64,000 nt of DNA from Geobacter sp. UBA6151 (GTDB lineage: Bacteria > Desulfobacterota > Desulfuromonadia > Geobacterales > Pseudopelobacteraceae). Positions 60,179 through 64,000 of this stretch are shown one piece after another. The stretch spans positions 1 through 64,000 of the forward strand of contig DIUT01000038.1 of NCBI GenBank assembly GCA_002423105.1. The letters are read 5' to 3'. The stretch's first letter is position 1; every line of letters begins with the position of its first letter. The notes below the pieces were generated by a model. It saw only the letters and a program-made list of their open reading frames with translations. It did no database searches and was not told the DNA's origin. The position numbers and the translations under genes were made by a program.

Positions 60179-61612
60179 CTATTCGGCCTTCATTGCCACG
60201 TACCCAAAGCTGCTGTCCGGCCTGCGCAGCAGTAGGCGGACCATTTCTCCCTTGCGCACCGAACTGACCGCTTTTGCAAAGGAGGAAAGTGATTCAATCC
60301 GCTGGCCGTTTACCTCCAGTATCAGATCACCTCTGACCACACCGGCTTCGTCGGCCGGAGTGCCTGGTTTTACATCACTTACCACAACCCCTTTGATGTC
60401 CCGTAGTCGCAGCTGCTGGGCCAGTTCCGGCGTCAATTCCTGTACGGAGATGCCGACGCTTGCCTGCTCTCCCTGGCCTTTGCCGGGCTGGCTGGCCGCG
60501 GGTGTTGCGCCATCCTTTGCCTGTCCGACGGTCAGGTTCAGGTCGCGGCGCTTGCCATCGCGGTAAATGGTCACTTTAACCTGTTTGTCAATGGGAGTGG
60601 CGGCTACCAGCTTCGGTAGCTCGTTGTCAGTGCCGACTGTCTTACCGTCAAAGGCAACAATGACGTCGCCGTTTTTCAGGCCGGCCTTATCCGCCGGAGA
60701 GTCTTTCTCCACATTGGTGATCAATGCTCCTTTATCTGAAGGGAGTTTGAGCGATTTCACCAGCCCCGGTTCAAGTCCCTGGAAGTTGATGCCCAGATAG
60801 CCACGAACCACCTTGCCGGTTGCCTTGAGCTGGCTGACCACCCCTTTGGCGACATTGATCGGAATGGCGAAACCGATCCCCTGGCCGCCAGCGATGATGG
60901 CGGTGTTGATGCCGATGACCTTGCCCTGGGCGTTGAAAAGTGGTCCGCCGGAGTTGCCGGGGTTGATGGAGGCGTCGGTCTGGATGAAGTCATCGTAGGG
61001 ACCGCTGCCGATTACCCGCCCCTTGGCACTGACAATGCCGGCGGTCACGGTCTGGGCAAGTCCGAACGGGTTGCCGATGGCCATGACCCATTCGCCCACT
61101 TCCAGTGCATCACTGTCCCCCAGCGCTGTCGCTGTAAATTTGTTGGTGCCGTCGGTCAGTTTCAGCAGGGCAAGATCCAGCTTTTCATCCTGGCCCTTGA
61201 TCTCTGCCTTCAGTTCCCGGCCATCGGACAGCTTGACCAGTACTTCATCCGCTCCGTTCACCACATGGTTGTTGGTCAGGATATAGCCATCATCGCTGAT
61301 GATGAAGCCGGTGCCCAGGGATTGCTCCTTGCGGGAGCGTTGCTGGGGCTGCTGGAGCTGGTCGCCGAAAAACGGAGCAAAGAATTCATTGAAAAAGTCA
61401 TTGCCGAAAAAGGGGTGCGGCGCCCTGCGGCCGGTATTGACCCGCGGTTTGATCACCTTTGCGGTGCGGATGTTCACCACCGTGGGATTCAGGCGTTTGG
61501 CCAGTTCCACAAAATCGGGGCTGACCGGTTTTGCCTCCACCCGGTCCGGCAATCCCGGCAATGCCACCAGTGCCATCAGTACGACCATCATCACTATTCT
61601 TTGCAACATCAT
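60179..61612 (-). CDS. degP: Periplasmic serine protease DegP/HtrA
   Basis: A 477-residue protease-chaperone. A signal peptide (MVVLMALVALPGLPDRVEA) is followed by the trypsin-like domain with His in ILTNNHVV, Asp in LDLALLKL and Ser in NPGNSGGPLF, then two PDZ domains (LGINFQGLEPGL, GISVQELTPELA). AAAGGAG lies 8 bases before ATG 61612, preferred over the ATG at 61630. It degrades or refolds envelope proteins. The promoter was not identified. Confidence 0.95.
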   Translation of the reverse strand: MMLQRIVMMVVLMALVALPGLPDRVEAKPVSPDFVELAKRLNPTVVNIRTAKVIKPRVNTGRRAPHPFFGNDFFNEFFAPFFGDQLQQPQQRSRKEQSLGTGFIISDDGYILTNNHVVNGADEVLVKLSDGRELKAEIKGQDEKLDLALLKLTDGTNKFTATALGDSDALEVGEWVMAIGNPFGLAQTVTAGIVSAKGRVIGSGPYDDFIQTDASINPGNSGGPLFNAQGKVIGINTAIIAGGQGIGFAIPINVAKGVVSQLKATGKVVRGYLGINFQGLEPGLVKSLKLPSDKGALITNVEKDSPADKAGLKNGDVIVAFDGKTVGTDNELPKLVAATPIDKQVKVTIYRDGKRRDLNLTVGQAKDGATPAASQPGKGQGEQASVGISVQELTPELAQQLRLRDIKGVVVSDVKPGTPADEAGVVRGDLILEVNGQRIESLSSFAKAVSSVRKGEMVRLLLRRPDSSFGYVAMKAE

Positions 61613-61677
61613 ACTCTGTTCTCCTTTCATAGTAAGGGGCTGTCTCCATAGTGTTACTGCGTAGTTCCTGACAGTCC

Positions 61678-62487
61678 CTAGCCGGATGCCTGCCCCGTCA
61701 GACGGCGCAGTATCTCGGAAGCTGATTCCTCAACGGACTTGCTGGTTACGTCTATGATCAGCCATGCCGGGTGTCGCCTGAAGTACTGGCGGCAGTATGC
61801 TATCTCGTCTTCCACCTGCTCATAATCGGCATAGCTGTTCTTCATGCTTTGCCCCATGTTGATCAACCGCGAGGTGCGAATCTCAACCAGCCGTTTGGGG
61901 TTAATCATCAATCCTACTACCCTGGCCGGGTCGATGCGGTCCAGCTCTTCGGGAGGATCTATCCCTTTTACCAGCGGCACGTTGGCTACCTTGTACCCCT
62001 TGTTTGCCAGATACATGGAAAGCGGGGTCTTTGAGGAGCGGGAGACCCCCACCAGCACCAGGTCAGCCCGGTGCAGGTATCTGGTCTCCTGGCCATCATC
62101 GTGTTTGACGGTGAAGTTGACCGCCTCCATGCGCCGGAAGTAGTCGGTGTCGATCTGATGCAGCAGTCCCGGCGTTGACTGGGCTACCGAGTCCAGAAAT
62201 ACCGACAGGCTGTGCAAAAGCGGCGAAAGCAGGTCAAAGGCCATCAGGCCGGACTCTTCGGCGATGGTCTGGGCGGCAATCGCCAGGCTTGAATCAACCA
62301 GGGTGTAGACCAGCAATCCCTGATCGGAGGTTACGACGGTAATGGCCTGATGAAGTTCCTGCTGGTTGGTCACCTTTGCGAGACGCACAATCTTGACATC
62401 GCTGCTGCCAAACTGTGACAGGGCTGCGCGGACGACCCGCTCGGCGGTTTCTCCGGTGGAGTCGGAAAGCACGTAGATTTTTTTCAT
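61678..62487 (-). CDS. Pyruvate,phosphate dikinase / PEP synthase regulatory protein
   Basis: A 269-residue DUF299 bifunctional kinase and pyrophosphorylase that switches PPDK or PEP synthase off with ADP and on with phosphate. It starts MKKIYVLSDSTGETAERV, has the P-loop GVSRSSKTPLSMYLA, and ends with IIDVTSKSVEESA, all family marks. AAGGAA precedes ATG 62487; the extension to 62529 is rejected. The target dikinase gene is not in this window. Confidence 0.94.
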   Translation of the reverse strand: MKKIYVLSDSTGETAERVVRAALSQFGSSDVKIVRLAKVTNQQELHQAITVVTSDQGLLVYTLVDSSLAIAAQTIAEESGLMAFDLLSPLLHSLSVFLDSVAQSTPGLLHQIDTDYFRRMEAVNFTVKHDDGQETRYLHRADLVLVGVSRSSKTPLSMYLANKGYKVANVPLVKGIDPPEELDRIDPARVVGLMINPKRLVEIRTSRLINMGQSMKNSYADYEQVEDEIAYCRQYFRRHPAWLIIDVTSKSVEESASEILRRLTGQASG

Positions 62488-62633
62488 GAAATTCCTTGTG
62501 GTTACGTAGTTTGTGCGCAGATGCTCCAAATGAAAAGTAGTCAGCTTGTCCTTCCTTTGTCAAGGCTTTTCCTGTCGTATTTTCATTGTAAGCAGGTAGG
62601 TGTTCTGATACGTTGGCGCGGCAACAAGCGCCG

Positions 62634-62762
62634 TTATTCCAATTCCAACTCAAGGCGATATCTTCGTTGGCTCGTCTTCAGCTCCTCGACGTACTGTCGT
62701 GTACGCCTGCGTCGCCGAATTCCTCGCCGCCTTGATCTCATCCTTGATTTGGAATCGGAATA
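62634..62762. repeat. 129 bp inverted-repeat element, copy 2
   Basis: Same length and order as 18592-18720: begins TTATTCCAATTCCAACTCAAGG, ends with the inverse of TATTCCGATTCCAAATCAAGG, and shares ATCTTCGTTGGC, GCTCCTCGAC, GTACGCCTGCGTCGCC and CGCCGCCTTGAT. It lies in the gap between the divergent PPDK regulator and prmA genes, ending 37 bases before the prmA ATG. Frames across it read as arginine-rich peptides and are not counted as genes. Confidence 0.85.
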
Positions 62763-62799
62763 CCGCCACGTTGTAAAGGATTTTTACAAAGGAATTGCC

Positions 62800-63714
62800 A
62801 TGACTTCTGCCTGGTATCAGGTTACCTGCAAACTGCCTGCCGACTGCACCGAAGCTGTTGCTGACCGGCTGGCTGAACTTTCCGGTTCCGGCGTCTGTAC
62901 CGAGAACCGCACCGTTGACACCTTTTCCATTGACGATATTCCGGAACAGCCGGTTGTTACGCTGAGCGCATGGTTTGAAACTCCCTGTGCCATTGAACAG
63001 CATCTGGCAACCATTGAAGAGATGGTGCGTCAGGCTACGGCGCATCACGGGGACTTCATTCCCCAGCCGCCGCAGTGGCGGCTGATCGGTGATGAAGACT
63101 GGGCTCACTCCTGGAAGATCCATTTCAAACCGTTGCCGGTGGGCAAGCGTCTGCTGATCGCCCCCTCATGGGAGCAACAGGCCACAGATGACGGCCGGGA
63201 GTTGATCGTCCTTGATCCCGGCATGGCCTTCGGTACCGGCGGGCATGAAACCACCCGGCTCTGTCTGGAGTGCCTTGATGATCTGCTGACTGAACCGATG
63301 GCGCTGCCGTTGCTGGATCTGGGCACCGGCTCCGGGATACTGGCCATTGCTGCCGCAAAGTTGGGGGTGCGCAACATTGATGCCGTTGACATTGATCCGC
63401 AGGCGGTCACGGTTGCGGCGGAAAACTGTCAGATCAACGGTGTCGCCGAGCAGGTCCGTTGCAGTGCCACTCCGCTGCACCAGCTGCCGGGCGGGTACGG
63501 CATCATCCTGGCCAATATCCTGGCGGAAGAACTGGTGCGTCTTGCGCCGGAGCTGGTCTCGCGGCTTGCGCCGGGAGGCAGTCTGATCCTGTCCGGTATC
63601 CTGGGGGAGCGCGAACAGTACGTCAAAGACGGCTTTGCCTCCTTTCCAATCCATTTGGCCACTGCTCTCAGTGATGGAGAATGGCGTTGTCTGCATTACC
63701 GGAGGTCGGCATGA
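62800..63714 (+). CDS. prmA: Ribosomal protein L11 methyltransferase PrmA
   Basis: A 304-residue SAM-dependent methyltransferase that trimethylates L11. An N-terminal substrate domain (residues 1-110) is followed by DPGMAFGTGGHETTRLCL and the SAM site LLDLGTGSGILAIAAAKLG, then the catalytic NILAEELV. AAAGGA lies before ATG 62800; the frame open from 62521 passes through the repeat and is not coding there. rsmE overlaps its end. Confidence 0.95.
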   Translation: MTSAWYQVTCKLPADCTEAVADRLAELSGSGVCTENRTVDTFSIDDIPEQPVVTLSAWFETPCAIEQHLATIEEMVRQATAHHGDFIPQPPQWRLIGDEDWAHSWKIHFKPLPVGKRLLIAPSWEQQATDDGRELIVLDPGMAFGTGGHETTRLCLECLDDLLTEPMALPLLDLGTGSGILAIAAAKLGVRNIDAVDIDPQAVTVAAENCQINGVAEQVRCSATPLHQLPGGYGIILANILAEELVRLAPELVSRLAPGGSLILSGILGEREQYVKDGFASFPIHLATALSDGEWRCLHYRRSA

Positions 63715-64000
63715 GTGAACAGCGACGTTTCATGGTCAGTTCGCGCAGCATCCGGGATGGCTACGCTTCCTTTAACGGCGAGCTGCACCATCATATGGCC
63801 CGTGTGCTCAGGCTTCGCCCCGGTGATGAGCTGTTGCTGGTGGATGAACAGGGCAGAAGCCATCAAGGGGTCATTGATCAGATAACCCAGGAGTGGACCG
63901 CTGTCCGTCTGACCGTCACCCGTGAAGCCGCTCCGCCGTCCATTTCTCCAGCCATTACCATTGTTCAGGGACTGCCCAGGGGTGAGAAGATCGATCTGGT
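63711..64000 (+). CDS. rsmE: 16S rRNA m3U1498 methyltransferase RsmE, 5' part
   Basis: The first 96 codons of a SPOUT methyltransferase, cut by the window end. RRFMVSSRSIRDGYASFNGE and HHHMARVLRLRPGDELLLVDEQGR form the PUA-like RNA-binding domain, and ITIVQGLPRGEKIDL starts the methyltransferase domain. The ATG overlaps the prmA stop by ATGA; the prmA-rsmE pair is common. Confidence 0.93.
   Translation, partial: MSEQRRFMVSSRSIRDGYASFNGELHHHMARVLRLRPGDELLLVDEQGRSHQGVIDQITQEWTAVRLTVTREAAPPSISPAITIVQGLPRGEKIDL

Overview
The window reads as chromosome of a Gram-negative, LPS-making, strictly respiratory delta-type bacterium, most like the Geobacterales (Geobacter/Trichlorobacter group). That is inference from gene content and order: Lpx/Lol/Bam genes, a NapH-like ferredoxin, a PPDK regulatory protein, RecBCD next to HflX, and an ISL3 element. 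Coding density is high, with long runs of genes overlapping by ATGA.

Layout. 1-1371 is an ISL3-family insertion sequence that has cut a small glycosyltransferase gene. 1372-14770 is a long minus-strand envelope cluster: glycosyltransferases, msbA, gmd, a UDP-sugar epimerase, waaF, a Trm112-like zinc protein, lpxK and waaA, then a flavoprotein, a copper ATPase and an AI-2E permease. 14830-30236 holds an lpxH-like gene, a penicillin-binding protein, hflX, recD-recB-recC, lon and hsp20. 30427-34935 holds a small unknown gene, a phosphoesterase, hisC, a zinc-ribbon gene, hisB and cpoB.

35057-41457 is the accessory region: a roughly 6.2 kb integrative element inserted at the 3' end of tRNA-Asn. 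It carries a large serine recombinase, a Rep_trans/MobT-type initiator, a control region rich in palindromes and hairpins, and a minus-strand block of three cargo genes. Two of the gaps in that block fold like integron attC sites with matching cassette boundaries. My reading is a two-cassette array without an integron integrase: a two-gene unknown membrane/soluble pair, and a complete Hanks-type protein kinase. This is the best candidate here for an undescribed, possibly phage-defence, system.

41702-58211 returns to the core genome with rng, lysS, lolC, lolD, bamA, skp, lpxD, fabZ and lpxA. Next come two genes, an oxidoreductase and an aminotransferase, that match the gnnA-gnnB pair for 2,3-diamino-glucose lipid A. 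An MqsR-MqsA toxin-antitoxin pair then sits inside the lipid A operon directly upstream of, and overlapping, lpxB, followed by a late acyltransferase and a PAP2 phosphatase. 58218-64000 holds a PLC-type protein, a NapH-like ferredoxin, a DegP protease, the PPDK regulator, prmA and the start of rsmE.

Two copies of a 129 bp inverted-repeat element (18592-18720 and 62634-62762) lie in intergenic gaps. One abuts the 5' end of hflX, whose full-length reading frame has no ATG, GTG or TTG and seems to start at ATT behind a good Shine-Dalgarno sequence.
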